From: Thiotrichales bacterium
Lineage (GTDB): Bacteria > Pseudomonadota > Gammaproteobacteria > Thiomicrospirales > Thiomicrospiraceae
DNA: 64,000 nucleotides
Reading direction: 5' to 3'
Assembly: GCA_016936535.1 (NCBI GenBank)
Contig: JAFGXP010000048.1
Span: 1-64,000, forward strand
How positions within the stretch are numbered: the stretch's first letter is position 1; every line of letters starts with the position of its first letter. A program made the position numbers and the translations under genes. Under the pieces are notes generated by a model. It saw only the letters and a program-made list of their open reading frames with translations. It ran no database searches and was not told the DNA's origin. Of this stretch, positions 1-9,077 are shown in pieces.

Positions 1-330
<330 letters not shown>

Positions 331-464
331 TCGGATTCATTTTGTTTGCGGGGCATTTCGTTGTTGTGCCTGCCAGTCGTTTACTACAGTAAACTCTTTT
401 GGCACGCCTAGAACTGCCTCCACATCCAAACGAATCAGTCGTAGTTAGACTGAGCGAACACTAT

Positions 465-503
465 AATTTGAGGGTTGGGAACTTAGTTCCTTCTCCTCAA
501 ATT
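465..503 (+). promoter_or_regulatory. Hairpin in the gap-pgk intergenic region
   Basis: A 9-bp perfect inverted repeat, AATTTGAGG (465-473) and CCTCAAATT (495-503), encloses a second one, GGAAC/GTTCC (478-482 and 486-490). There is no T-run after it, so it is not a classical terminator. A TATAAT hexamer at 462-467 overlaps its left arm. It may be an mRNA processing or stability hairpin, or a leader element for pgk. The rest of 331-606 holds a shorter repeat, GTTTAC (379-384) with GTAAAC (389-394), and no gene. Confidence 0.45.
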
Positions 504-606
504 AAACTTTCTTATCTGTTTTCATGCCAAGAATGGATAAGCAAGTTTAATTTAAATCCTACGCCGCTGTTTTAGTGGTCTTTAAACCTTAACAAGAGGA
601 CTTGAT

Positions 607-1788
607 ATGTCTTTTATTCGTATGGCAGATTTGGATCTGGCGGGCAAGCGCGTTTTGATTCGTGCAGATCTAAACGTTCCCGTTAAAGATGGTAAAGTGA
701 CTTCTGATGCGCGTATCCGTGCTTCTATGAAAACATTTGAAGCAGCTTTAGCTGCCGGTGCTAAAGTCATGGTGATGTCGCACTTAGGTCGTCCAGAAGA
801 GGGCGTATTCTCAGAAGCCGATTCTCTTGCACCTGTTGCGGCAGATTTGTCAGTAAAGTTTGGTAAAGAAATCCGTCTGATCAGTGATTGGGTTGAAGGT
901 GGTTTTGACGTAGCGGATGGCGAGTTGGTCCTTCTGGAAAACGTGCGTTTCAATAAGGGTGAAGGCAAGAACAACGAAGAGTTGTCTAAAAAGTATGCGG
1001 CACTGTGTGATGTTTACGTTATGGATGCTTTCGGTACGGCTCACCGCGCGCAAGCTTCTACGCATGGTGCGGGTGTTTATGCACCCGTCGCGTGTGCAGG
1101 GTTACTGTTGACCGAAGAGCTGGATGCACTGGGTAAAGCGTTGCACAATCCAGCCCGTCCTCTGGTCGCAATCGTTGGTGGTTCTAAAGTTTCAACTAAG
1201 CTAACTGTTCTTGAGTCTCTGTCTGAGAAGGTCGATCAGCTCGTTGTAGGCGGAGGGATTGCGAATACCTTCATCGCCGCGGCAGGTAACAATGTTGGTA
1301 AGTCTCTGTACGAAGCAGACCTAATCCCGACTTGTAACAAACTAAACGAAATCATGGAAGGTCGTGGTGCGGCAATTCCTCTAGCGACGGACGTCGTTTG
1401 CGGTAAGCAGTTCTCTGAAACGGCAGAAGCGACCACGATGAACGTAGCAAATGTTGCCGATGACGATATGATTTTTGACATTGGTCCAGATTCTGCCAAA
1501 GAGCTGGCTGACATTATCATGAGCGCCGGTACTGTGGTATGGAACGGACCAGTCGGTGTATTTGAATTTGATCAGTTTGGTGAAGGAACGAAAGCCATCT
1601 CTATGGCGATTGCAGCGTCTTCAGCTTTCTCGATCGCAGGCGGCGGCGATACTTTAGCAGCGATTGATAAATACGAAATCGCTGACAAGGTTTCTTATAT
1701 TTCTACTGGCGGCGGCGCTTTCCTAGAGTTTTTGGAAGGTAAAAAGTTGCCAGCGGTTGCGATGCTAGAAGAAGCGGCTAAGAAATAA
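607..1788 (+). CDS. pgk: Phosphoglycerate kinase
   Basis: This kinase phosphorylates 3-phosphoglycerate, the RuBisCO product, with ATP in the reductive direction. At 393 residues it has the normal bacterial length. Recognisable family segments, in order, are RADLNVPV near residue 19, SHLGRP near 58, the [10 protein letters not shown] segment, GGSKVSTK before the hinge, and the GGGDT nucleotide loop near the C terminus. The ATG at 607 follows an AAGAGG ribosome-binding site. It sits between gap and pyk in the order gap-pgk-pyk-fba, which leads into the RuBisCO/carboxysome operon. Confidence 0.97.
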   Translation: MSFIRMADLDLAGKRVLIRADLNVPVKDGKVTSDARIRASMKTFEAALAAGAKVMVMSHLGRPEEGVFSEADSLAPVAADLSVKFGKEIRLISDWVEGGFDVADGELVLLENVRFNKGEGKNNEELSKKYAALCDVYVMDAFGTAHRAQASTHGAGVYAPVACAGLLLTEELDALGKALHNPARPLVAIVGGSKVSTKLTVLESLSEKVDQLVVGGGIANTFIAAAGNNVGKSLYEADLIPTCNKLNEIMEGRGAAIPLATDVVCGKQFSETAEATTMNVANVADDDMIFDIGPDSAKELADIIMSAGTVVWNGPVGVFEFDQFGEGTKAISMAIAASSAFSIAGGGDTLAAIDKYEIADKVSYISTGGGAFLEFLEGKKLPAVAMLEEAAKK

Positions 1789-1805
1789 TTAAATTGTCAT
1801 CTCTG

Positions 1806-1821
1806 GGCCGCATCTGCGGCC
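1806..1821 (+). promoter_or_regulatory. GC-rich hairpin after pgk
   Basis: GGCCGCATCTGCGGCC is a perfect 6-bp stem with an ATCT loop (7 bp if the loop closes further), starting 18 bases after the pgk stop. The downstream bases (CTAGTTTCTATTC) form only a weak U-tract, so termination would be partial at best. A longer-range repeat, GGGGTT near 1849 with AACCCC near 1890, lies between this hairpin and pyk. Confidence 0.45.
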
Positions 1822-1988
1822 TAGTTTCTATTCAATGGTTTGTGCTTGGGGTTATGCCATAGGGTGACTCGTTAAGTTTTTTTATCGCAAACCCCAGCCT
1901 ATTCTGGCTGTGGCGGTTCGGCGGTGAGAGCGTTTCGCGAGACATCTTTGACAGATACCAAGCCGTTTTTATAAGGGAATTGTTTCAA

Positions 1989-3434
1989 ATGCCAAGTACT
2001 GGTTTAAGAAGAACAAAAATTGTTGCGACTTTAGGCCCTGCAACTGACCGCGAAGGTGAGTTGGAGCGGATGATTAAGTGTGGATTGGATGTGGTACGTA
2101 TTAACATGTCACACGGTAATCCAGAAGAGCACAAGGCGCGTGCCCAGAAAGTTCGCGATCTTGCCGCGAAGTACGATCGTGAAGTGGGTGTTTTGGTGGA
2201 TTTGCAAGGCCCTAAGATCCGAATCACGCGTTTTGCAGAAGATAAGATTTTCTTGAATACCGGTGATAAATTTGCGTTGGATAACAACGTAGAGAAAAAT
2301 GCCGGTAACCAATATGAAGTAGGTTTGACCTACAAGAATCTGCCTTATGACGTTAAGCCGGGTGACAAGCTGTTGCTGGATGACGGGCGCTTGGTATTTC
2401 AGGTGGATAATGTCGAAGGCGAGCGCGTAAATACCACGGTCGTTGTGGGCGGCACCTTGTCGAATAACAAGGGGATTAACTTGGCCGGTGGTGGTTTGTC
2501 TGCCGCAGCGCTAACCGATAAAGACAAAGAAGACATTATCACTGCAGCCGAAATGGATGCGGATTACCTCGCGCTGTCTTTCCCGCGTTCAGCAGAAGAT
2601 GTGGAATATTGCCGTTCATTGGCGCAAAAAGCCGGTTTGAATTGTGCGATCGTCTCTAAAGTCGAACGTGCTGAAGCGGTTGCGGATGATGCAACTTTGG
2701 ATGGCATTATTCTGGCATCGGATGTCATTATGATTGCACGTGGCGATTTAGGTGTAGAGGTTGGCGATGCTCAGCTCCCAGCCCTGCAAAAGAAAATGAT
2801 TAAGCGTTCTCGTCAGTTGAATCGCGTCACCATTACAGCAACGCAAATGATGGAAACGATGATTGAAAACGCCATTCCAACACGTGCCGAAGTCTTTGAC
2901 GTGGCTAACGCGGTTATGGATGGTACGGATGCGGTTATGTTGTCAGGTGAAACCGCAACCGGCCGTTCACCGAGCTTGGTGATTGAAACCATGGGTCGTA
3001 TCTGTTTTGAAGCAGAAAAACAGCGTACTGCACGTGAATCAACTCACCGAATTGACGAAATGTTTACGGCAATTGATGAAACCATTGCGATGTCTGCCAT
3101 GTATGCCGCTAACCATTTGGATGTCAAATGCATTGCTGCGCTAACCGAGTCGGGCAATACCGCCTTATTGATGTCTCGTATCTCTTCTGGTAAGCCGATT
3201 ATCGCTTTGACGCCGCATTTAGCCACACGTCGTAAAGTGACGCTTTATCGTGGCGTTTATCCGTCTTCTATTAACTATGACGGCATGGATGACAATGCAG
3301 TACGCGCCAGCACAGTTCAGCATTTGAAGTACCACGGTCTTGTACAAGCCGGTGATTTGATTCTGTTTACTCGTGGTGAAAACCGTGGCTTGATGGGCGG
3401 CACTAATATGATGGAAATCATCAAGGTCGAATAA
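1989..3434 (+). CDS. pyk: Pyruvate kinase
   Basis: This enzyme converts phosphoenolpyruvate and ADP to pyruvate and ATP, draining triose phosphates made by the Calvin cycle towards biosynthesis. The frame could open at a TTG (1980), but the ATG at 1989 gives the usual start MPSTGLRRTKIVATLGP and has an AAGGG site about 10 bases upstream, giving 481 residues. Landmarks are RINMSHGN near residue 40, the substrate-site run MIARGDLGVEV, TATQMMETM and the SGETATG segment. The C-terminal allosteric domain is complete. It is the middle gene of pgk-pyk-fba. Confidence 0.96.
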   Translation: MPSTGLRRTKIVATLGPATDREGELERMIKCGLDVVRINMSHGNPEEHKARAQKVRDLAAKYDREVGVLVDLQGPKIRITRFAEDKIFLNTGDKFALDNNVEKNAGNQYEVGLTYKNLPYDVKPGDKLLLDDGRLVFQVDNVEGERVNTTVVVGGTLSNNKGINLAGGGLSAAALTDKDKEDIITAAEMDADYLALSFPRSAEDVEYCRSLAQKAGLNCAIVSKVERAEAVADDATLDGIILASDVIMIARGDLGVEVGDAQLPALQKKMIKRSRQLNRVTITATQMMETMIENAIPTRAEVFDVANAVMDGTDAVMLSGETATGRSPSLVIETMGRICFEAEKQRTARESTHRIDEMFTAIDETIAMSAMYAANHLDVKCIAALTESGNTALLMSRISSGKPIIALTPHLATRRKVTLYRGVYPSSINYDGMDDNAVRASTVQHLKYHGLVQAGDLILFTRGENRGLMGGTNMMEIIKVE

Positions 3435-3488
3435 TTTAGAGTGTCTACGTGTGGGCGGAAATCCGTCCAAGCGGGAATTGTTATTTTG

Positions 3489-3517
3489 TTGGAGGCTTGT
3501 GTAAAGCCTGCTAAAAT
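3489..3517 (+). promoter_or_regulatory. Candidate sigma70 promoter for fba
   Basis: TTGGAG (3489-3494) and TAAAAT (3512-3517) are separated by exactly 17 bases and lie about 40 bases before the fba start. The spacer carries an AGGCT/AGCCT inverted repeat (about 3492-3509). This would let fba be transcribed separately from pyk. It is a match to consensus only; no transcript evidence is available. Confidence 0.45.
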
Positions 3518-3557
3518 GCATCGATTTTTTTAAAAACTAACCAGAGGAGTCTCGCAG

Positions 3558-4622
3558 ATGGCGATGATTACACTTCGTGAATTAATGGACTACGCAGCAG
3601 AACACAGCTTTGGTATGCCAGCGTTTAACGTAAACAACATGGAACAAGTTCGCGCAATCATGCGTGCTGCGGATGCTTGTAATTCTCCAGTTATTCTGCA
3701 AGGTTCTGCCGGTGCGCGTAAGTATGCAGGCGAGCCAATGTTGCGTCACATGATTGCAGCTGCGGTAGAGATGTTCCCGAACGTTCCGGTTGTTATGCAT
3801 CAAGATCACGGTTCTGATGTGGGTGTTTGTTTGCGCGCTATTCAGTCTGGCTTCACCTCTGTGATGATGGACGGCTCTTTGATGGCCGACATGAAGACTC
3901 CAGCTTCTTATGAGTACAATGCAGGCATTACAGCGGAAGTGGTTAAGATTGCTCACGCGGGTGGTGTGTCTGTTGAAGGTGAGCTAGGATGTCTAGGTTC
4001 ATTGGAAACCGGTAAGATGGGTGAAGAAGATGGTCACGGCTCTGATGACGTTCTAGATCACTCCTCATTGTTGACCGATCCGGAAGAAGCGGCACAGTTC
4101 GTAAAAGATACCAACGTTGACTGCTTGGCGGTTGCGGTTGGTACTTCTCACGGAGCTTACAAGTTTACTTCTAAGCCATCTGATGACGTGTTGAAAATCG
4201 ACCAAATTCGTAAAATTCACGAGCGCATCCCTACAACTCACCTAGTTATGCACGGTTCATCTTCTGTTCCAGAAGAGTGGTTGGAAATCATTAACAACTA
4301 CGGCGGCGATATGGGTCAAACTTACGGTGTGCCGGTTGAAGCGATTGTTGAAGGCATCAAGTATGGCGTTCGTAAAGTGAACATCGATACTGACTTGCGT
4401 ATGGCATCTACCGGTGCAATCCGTAAGCACTTGGCTGAAAACACCTCTAACTTCGACCCACGTAAATTCTACAAAGCGGCTGAAGATGCAATGATGGAAA
4501 TCTGTAAAGCACGTTTTGAAGCGTTTGGTTGTGCGGGTCATGCTTCTAAGATCAAAGCAGTTGGTCTTGAGGTAATGCAAGCGCGTTATGCTTCTGGTTC
4601 TTTAGATCAAAAAGTAAACTAA
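3558..4622 (+). CDS. fba: Class II fructose-bisphosphate aldolase, Calvin-cycle type
   Basis: This zinc aldolase condenses dihydroxyacetone phosphate with glyceraldehyde-3-phosphate (and in autotrophs also with erythrose-4-phosphate). The 354-residue length and sequence match the CbbA-type class II enzymes. Visible metal and active-site segments are VVMHQDHG (zinc ligand His) near residue 80, [17 protein letters not shown] and KVNIDTDLR. The start has a clear AGAGGAG site. A strong terminator follows at 4657, so the gene closes the glycolytic/Calvin set before the separately controlled cbbLS operon. Confidence 0.96.
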   Translation: MAMITLRELMDYAAEHSFGMPAFNVNNMEQVRAIMRAADACNSPVILQGSAGARKYAGEPMLRHMIAAAVEMFPNVPVVMHQDHGSDVGVCLRAIQSGFTSVMMDGSLMADMKTPASYEYNAGITAEVVKIAHAGGVSVEGELGCLGSLETGKMGEEDGHGSDDVLDHSSLLTDPEEAAQFVKDTNVDCLAVAVGTSHGAYKFTSKPSDDVLKIDQIRKIHERIPTTHLVMHGSSSVPEEWLEIINNYGGDMGQTYGVPVEAIVEGIKYGVRKVNIDTDLRMASTGAIRKHLAENTSNFDPRKFYKAAEDAMMEICKARFEAFGCAGHASKIKAVGLEVMQARYASGSLDQKVN

Positions 4623-4656
4623 TTTTGGGTGTTGACCTGTAATTAGATGAAATCGG

Positions 4657-4688
4657 CCTGGCGTCTTTAGCAGACGCTGGGTTTTTTT
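4657..4688 (+). terminator. Rho-independent terminator after fba
   Basis: A stem (4657-4666 with 4672-4681, core GCGTCT/AGACGC) closes a TTAGC loop and is followed by seven T (4682-4688). It isolates fba from cbbL. Confidence 0.85.
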
Positions 4689-5064
4689 ATGCCTAAAAAC
4701 GTTATTTTTTACTGTCGAATATTAATGAATCTTAATGCGTTTGCATTCTGTGTTCATCTTCAGTAGTTTATGGATTTCGTTTTGCGGCCGCTTTTATTAA
4801 ACGCTGCTCAGTCGCTCTTGATTTTCTTGTCTTGGGCGCATGCAGACACGATAAAAGGCGAGTAGTGAGTCACGAGGGGCGGCAATTGCCCTTCACTCGG
4901 GTCTCAACCTAAGGTTTTAACTTAAGTTCTAAGATGCGGATAGAGACCTATAGAGAATACTCAATCCAGAGTATTGTTCATTTCAATTAGTCATATATGA
5001 GACTGAACTCTATTATGTATCCTGAATTTTTATTCAACTCCAACCATAAAGGGAGCATTTAACT
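4689..5064 (+). promoter_or_regulatory. Regulatory region upstream of cbbLS/carboxysome operon
   Basis: No gene is visible in these 376 bases. Three palindromes cluster here: GGCAATTGCC (4881-4890, perfect), AACCTAAGGTT (4906-4916, odd centre) and AACTTAAGTT (4919-4928, perfect). A further inverted repeat, AATACTC/GAGTATT, lies at 4956-4975. Such spaced dyads fit a LysR-type operator, and the window encodes a CbbR-type regulator at 16435. An unambiguous -35/-10 pair is not evident. An AAGGGAG ribosome-binding site precedes the cbbL ATG. Confidence 0.5.
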
Positions 5065-6477
5065 ATGGCACAAACATTTGATGCTGGTGTAAAAGATTAC
5101 CAGTTGACCTATTGGACTCCAGATTATGTACCTTTAGACACGGACCTATTGGCGTGTTTCAAGGTTGTACCTCAAGCAGGTGTACCACGTGAAGAAGCGG
5201 CAGCAGCGGTTGCAGCAGAATCATCAACCGGTACTTGGACAACTGTGTGGACTGACCTTCTAACCGACATGGAATTCTACAAAGGCCGTGCGTACCGTAT
5301 CGAAGACGTACCAGGTGATAAAGAAGCATTCTATGCATTCATCGCTTACCCACTAGACCTATTCGAAGAAGGCTCAATCGTAAACGTACTAACTTCATTG
5401 GTTGGTAACGTATTCGGTTTCAAAGCTGTTCGTTCTCTACGTCTAGAAGATATCCGTTTCCCAATCGCATTCATCAAAACGTGCATGGGCCCACCAAACG
5501 GTATCCAAGTTGAGCGTGATCGTATGAATAAATACGGCCGTCCACTACTAGGTTGTACCATCAAGCCTAAACTAGGTCTTTCTGGTAAGAACTACGGCCG
5601 TGCAGTTTATGAGTGTCTTCGTGGCGGTCTTGACTTCACAAAAGACGACGAAAACATCAACTCTCAACCATTCATGCGTTGGCAGAACCGTTTTGAATTC
5701 GTTGCTGAAGCGGTTCAAAAAGCAGAAAAAGAAACTGGCGAGCGTAAAGGTCACTACCTAAACGTAACCGCAGCGACTCCAGAAGATATGTACGAGCGTG
5801 CAGAATTCGCGAAGTCTCTTGGCCAGCCAATCGTAATGCACGACTTCCTAACAGGTGGTTTCACTGCGAACACCGGTCTTGCGAAATGGTGTCGTAAGAA
5901 TGGCATGTTGCTACACATCCACCGTGCAATGCACGCGGTAATCGACCGTAACCCACGTCACGGTATCCACTTCCGCGTATTGGCTAAGTGTCTACGTCTA
6001 TCTGGTGGTGACCAGCTTCACACTGGTACTGTTGTTGGTAAGCTTGAAGGTGACCGCGCGTCAACGCTAGGCTTTGTTGATCAACTACGTGAAGCATTCA
6101 TTCCAGAAGATCGTTCACGCGGTGTATTCTTTGACCAAGATTGGGGTTCAATGCCAGGCGTATTCGCGGTTGCATCAGGTGGTATCCACGTATGGCACAT
6201 GCCAGCACTTGTGACCATCTTCGGTGACGACTCTGTTCTACAGTTCGGCGGCGGTACTCAAGGTCACCCAGGCGGTAACGCAGCGGGTGCAGCGGCAAAC
6301 CGTGTTGCTCTTGAAGCGTGTGTTAAAGCACGTAACGAAGGTCGTGATGTTGAGCGTGAAGGTGCAGACATCCTTCGTGATGCAGCGCGTCACTCTCCAG
6401 AGCTAGCGATTGCGCTTGAAACTTGGAAAGAAATCAAGTTCGAATTCGACACAGTAGATAAGCTAGACGTTAAATAA
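5065..6477 (+). CDS. cbbL: RuBisCO large subunit, form IA
   Basis: This is the catalytic subunit that carboxylates ribulose-1,5-bisphosphate. Its 470 residues match carboxysomal form IA. Seen directly are the carbamylated-Lys segment [20 protein letters not shown], the GFTANT and [10 protein letters not shown] segments, loop 6 [10 protein letters not shown], and the [20 protein letters not shown] phosphate-binding stretch. It is followed after 49 bases by cbbS and then by csoS2, so the enzyme is packaged in carboxysomes. Leucine is coded largely by CTA and CTT, unlike the TTG-rich housekeeping genes, which suggests selection for high expression. Confidence 0.99.
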   Translation: MAQTFDAGVKDYQLTYWTPDYVPLDTDLLACFKVVPQAGVPREEAAAAVAAESSTGTWTTVWTDLLTDMEFYKGRAYRIEDVPGDKEAFYAFIAYPLDLFEEGSIVNVLTSLVGNVFGFKAVRSLRLEDIRFPIAFIKTCMGPPNGIQVERDRMNKYGRPLLGCTIKPKLGLSGKNYGRAVYECLRGGLDFTKDDENINSQPFMRWQNRFEFVAEAVQKAEKETGERKGHYLNVTAATPEDMYERAEFAKSLGQPIVMHDFLTGGFTANTGLAKWCRKNGMLLHIHRAMHAVIDRNPRHGIHFRVLAKCLRLSGGDQLHTGTVVGKLEGDRASTLGFVDQLREAFIPEDRSRGVFFDQDWGSMPGVFAVASGGIHVWHMPALVTIFGDDSVLQFGGGTQGHPGGNAAGAAANRVALEACVKARNEGRDVEREGADILRDAARHSPELAIALETWKEIKFEFDTVDKLDVK

Positions 6478-6526
6478 TCGTCCGCTACTCGAATCTGAAC
6501 GCATCCGTTAATAAGGAGTTTACAAG

Positions 6527-6868
6527 ATGTCTATGAACACACCTGATTATCGCACTAAGCTGACTATGGAAACTTTTGGTTTCCTACCAGAGCTAACTGC
6601 GGATGAAATCTACGACCAAATCGTATACTTGATCAACCAAGGTTGGTCTCCATCTATCGAGCACGAGCATCCTTCACAGATCCAGTCTTACTACTGGGGT
6701 ATGTGGAAGCTTCCTTTCTTCGGTCTACGCGATCCAAACGCGGTATTGGCTGAAGTAGAAGAGTGCCGTCGTCAGTATCCTGATCACTTGATCCGTGTTG
6801 TTGGCTATGACAACTACACTCAGTGTAAAGGTCACGAATTCGTTGTTTACCGTCCTCGCGGAATGTAA
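6527..6868 (+). CDS. cbbS: RuBisCO small subunit, form IA
   Basis: This 113-residue small subunit caps the L8S8 holoenzyme. It has the expected [19 protein letters not shown] start, the [10 protein letters not shown] segment, [12 protein letters not shown] and the C-terminal [12 protein letters not shown] region. AAGGAG lies 9 bases before the ATG at 6527. In alpha-carboxysomes the L8S8 surface around both subunits is the docking site for the CsoS2 N-terminal repeats, encoded next. The same codon bias as cbbL is visible. Confidence 0.98.
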   Translation: MSMNTPDYRTKLTMETFGFLPELTADEIYDQIVYLINQGWSPSIEHEHPSQIQSYYWGMWKLPFFGLRDPNAVLAEVEECRRQYPDHLIRVVGYDNYTQCKGHEFVVYRPRGM

Positions 6869-6906
6869 TTTAAACGACTTTCACTAACGTAATGGGAGGC
6901 CAAAAA

Positions 6907-9051
6907 ATGAGTCAATCTCTAAGTGGTCGCGCAGCAGCGCAAGCACGCCGTCAAGCACATGTTGGCGGTTCGGCTACCTCCCCGGCGAAAACTTCTGCTA
7001 GCCAGCGTCATGCTGTTGCTGAGCCCGCGCCGATTCCGACGCGTGCACAGCAACGTGCAGCATCTTCGTATGCTGCACCTGTGGCACCGGCAGCCTATGC
7101 ACCTGTAGCCGCTCCTCGGGAGCGTACTCAGGTTGTCACTGCAAAGCCGGTGGTTGCAGAAGGGCGAGAAGCAGCGCTTAAGCGTCGTCAAGCACAACTG
7201 CGTGGAAATCGTGGAGTTGCGCAATCGCAGCAACAAAAACCCACGAACCTTCATCCTAAAGCCAAAGCCTACCAAAACCGTATTGCGGCACAAGAAGTCG
7301 TAAAACAAGTTGAAGTACAGGCTGTTGCGCCAAAGGCTGAACCCATTCCACCAAGAACGGTAAATGTGAATCGTGATACTGAGCGTCGTACGACGGTTAA
7401 AAACGAAGTCAAAACAAATACCAATCCTGGTCGCAGTATGTCAAAAGCTTGGCGTCAGGCTCGTGCTCATGGCAAGATCGGTGAAAGCGCGTATAAATCG
7501 CGTGGAAACCAGACCGGTGCCCTAGTAAAAATGAGCAATCCAGATGCTTCAAGTCGTGAAGTTGCGCGCACAGTCAGAACCGAACGTTGTACACGCGGGA
7601 AAACCTGCGGTACGGTACAACCGGCTTCTAACACACGTGCTCGCAGAAGTCGGGAGCGCAGTGCTCCTGAAAAGGTGGGTCACTCGACAACCTTGAGTGG
7701 TCAGCCTATTTCAGGGACGCAAGTCGGACAAAAAAATCTGACCGGTGCTGAATACGGCGCTTGTCAATCGGTTAGCGGTACTGAGTACTTTAGTTCAGAA
7801 GAGTTCAACACTTTCTGCGAGAGTGCGCCTACCCCGGGAAAGCCAAAAGTTACCCGTACTCGCACTACTCACGGTGAAGCCATCAGCGGTACTGTTGTCG
7901 GTAATGCCGAACCAGTCACAGGTGACCGTGCGGGTGCATGCTCAGTAGTCACGGGAACGGAATACTTACCAGCTGATCAAAGTGAAATGTTCTGCTCTAC
8001 AAAGCCTACGCAACCTGCAAAGGCGGCCGGTTTTAGTATCAGTGCAACTCAATTACAAAAAAATGAAAACCCAGGTTCTAAGGTAACCGGACATGATAGT
8101 TATCGTTCTAACTCGACAACGATTCGTCCATCCGAACCGAAGGCCCCACGCAAGGTGATGCCATCCATGACTCCAGCAGGAAATACCACAACCGGTACCC
8201 AAGTTGGGCGCATTGAAAACGTCACTGGCGTGCAGCATGGCTTTTGTAAGTCGGTAACTGGAACAGGTTACCAAGGTGTGGAAGAAGTGACCGAAGTTTG
8301 TGGCGCTCAACCAGCACCTCAGCCTATGAAAGTTAGTACTTCATCAACCAATCGTGGTCAAACCGTAACAGGTGATCGCAGCGGTGGTAACACCGGGTTG
8401 ACTGGAGCCGAAGCTGGAACCTGTAAGGCAGTAACGGGAACACCTTATATGTCATTTGAGCATGTATCTAGTTGTGGGATTAAAGCGAAAGCGGAAATTC
8501 AACACCGTATGATGGGATCCGTTATGCCGGGAAAGCAATCTCTGACCGGCGTTCAACCCAGCCCTGAGGGCTTAACAGGCGCGCAAAGAGGTGCCTGTGA
8601 ACTCGTGACAGGTACACCGTATCAAGGTGCAGATCAAACTGCAGCCTATTGTGGTGGTCGATCAACCTCTGCTCAACCGGGCGAGTCTGATTTCCCACAA
8701 CTTATGAACGGCAGAGTACCTGCAGCGCCGGTCAGCGCACCACAAATGATGATGCAAGCGCCAGTGGTTTCGACTCCACAAGTTGCCCCGGCTCCTGAGC
8801 CAGAGCAACTGGGATCGAGAATCACCGGTGATGGTTGGGATCGTAGTTCAAAAGTTACCGGCACGGAAGGTGCATGGGCCAATCGTCGTAACCCGTCGAT
8901 TAAAGGCACCAGTACACCGGCTCCAGTGATTGGTGCGCATAACTATCGTCCTAACGCTAAGCCTGAAATTCCAATGAGTCGGATTACCGGTTCATCAGGC
9001 AACACGGATTCAGGTGCAAAAGTAACGCTTTCCGGTGGCGCACGCGCCTAA
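6907..9051 (+). CDS. csoS2: Carboxysome scaffold protein CsoS2
   Basis: This intrinsically disordered scaffold links RuBisCO to the shell. The ATG at 6907 is chosen over 6892 because GGGAGG lies just before it; the product is 714 residues, shorter than the roughly 870 of Halothiobacillus. N-domain: basic repeats near residues 7-20, 86-103, 176-193 and 216-233, such as REAALKRRQAQLRG, which fit the RuBisCO-binding helix. Middle: five Cys-ended repeats of the SGTxVG...TGAxxGxC...TGTxY type at about 266-304, 325-363, 427-465, 486-523 and 546-582, plus a degenerate one near 376-398. C-domain: about 583-714 with RITG and KVTG motifs. Two identical A-AAA-AAT heptamers lie in frame (see findings). 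Confidence 0.97.
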   Translation: MSQSLSGRAAAQARRQAHVGGSATSPAKTSASQRHAVAEPAPIPTRAQQRAASSYAAPVAPAAYAPVAAPRERTQVVTAKPVVAEGREAALKRRQAQLRGNRGVAQSQQQKPTNLHPKAKAYQNRIAAQEVVKQVEVQAVAPKAEPIPPRTVNVNRDTERRTTVKNEVKTNTNPGRSMSKAWRQARAHGKIGESAYKSRGNQTGALVKMSNPDASSREVARTVRTERCTRGKTCGTVQPASNTRARRSRERSAPEKVGHSTTLSGQPISGTQVGQKNLTGAEYGACQSVSGTEYFSSEEFNTFCESAPTPGKPKVTRTRTTHGEAISGTVVGNAEPVTGDRAGACSVVTGTEYLPADQSEMFCSTKPTQPAKAAGFSISATQLQKNENPGSKVTGHDSYRSNSTTIRPSEPKAPRKVMPSMTPAGNTTTGTQVGRIENVTGVQHGFCKSVTGTGYQGVEEVTEVCGAQPAPQPMKVSTSSTNRGQTVTGDRSGGNTGLTGAEAGTCKAVTGTPYMSFEHVSSCGIKAKAEIQHRMMGSVMPGKQSLTGVQPSPEGLTGAQRGACELVTGTPYQGADQTAAYCGGRSTSAQPGESDFPQLMNGRVPAAPVSAPQMMMQAPVVSTPQVAPAPEPEQLGSRITGDGWDRSSKVTGTEGAWANRRNPSIKGTSTPAPVIGAHNYRPNAKPEIPMSRITGSSGNTDSGAKVTLSGGARA

Positions 9052-9077
9052 CCAGAAAACTGTAATTAAAGTAAAGT

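Noticed and set aside
582-974. 130-residue minus-strand frame across the start of pgk
   Set aside because: It is antisense to a strongly conserved gene and has no recognisable features.
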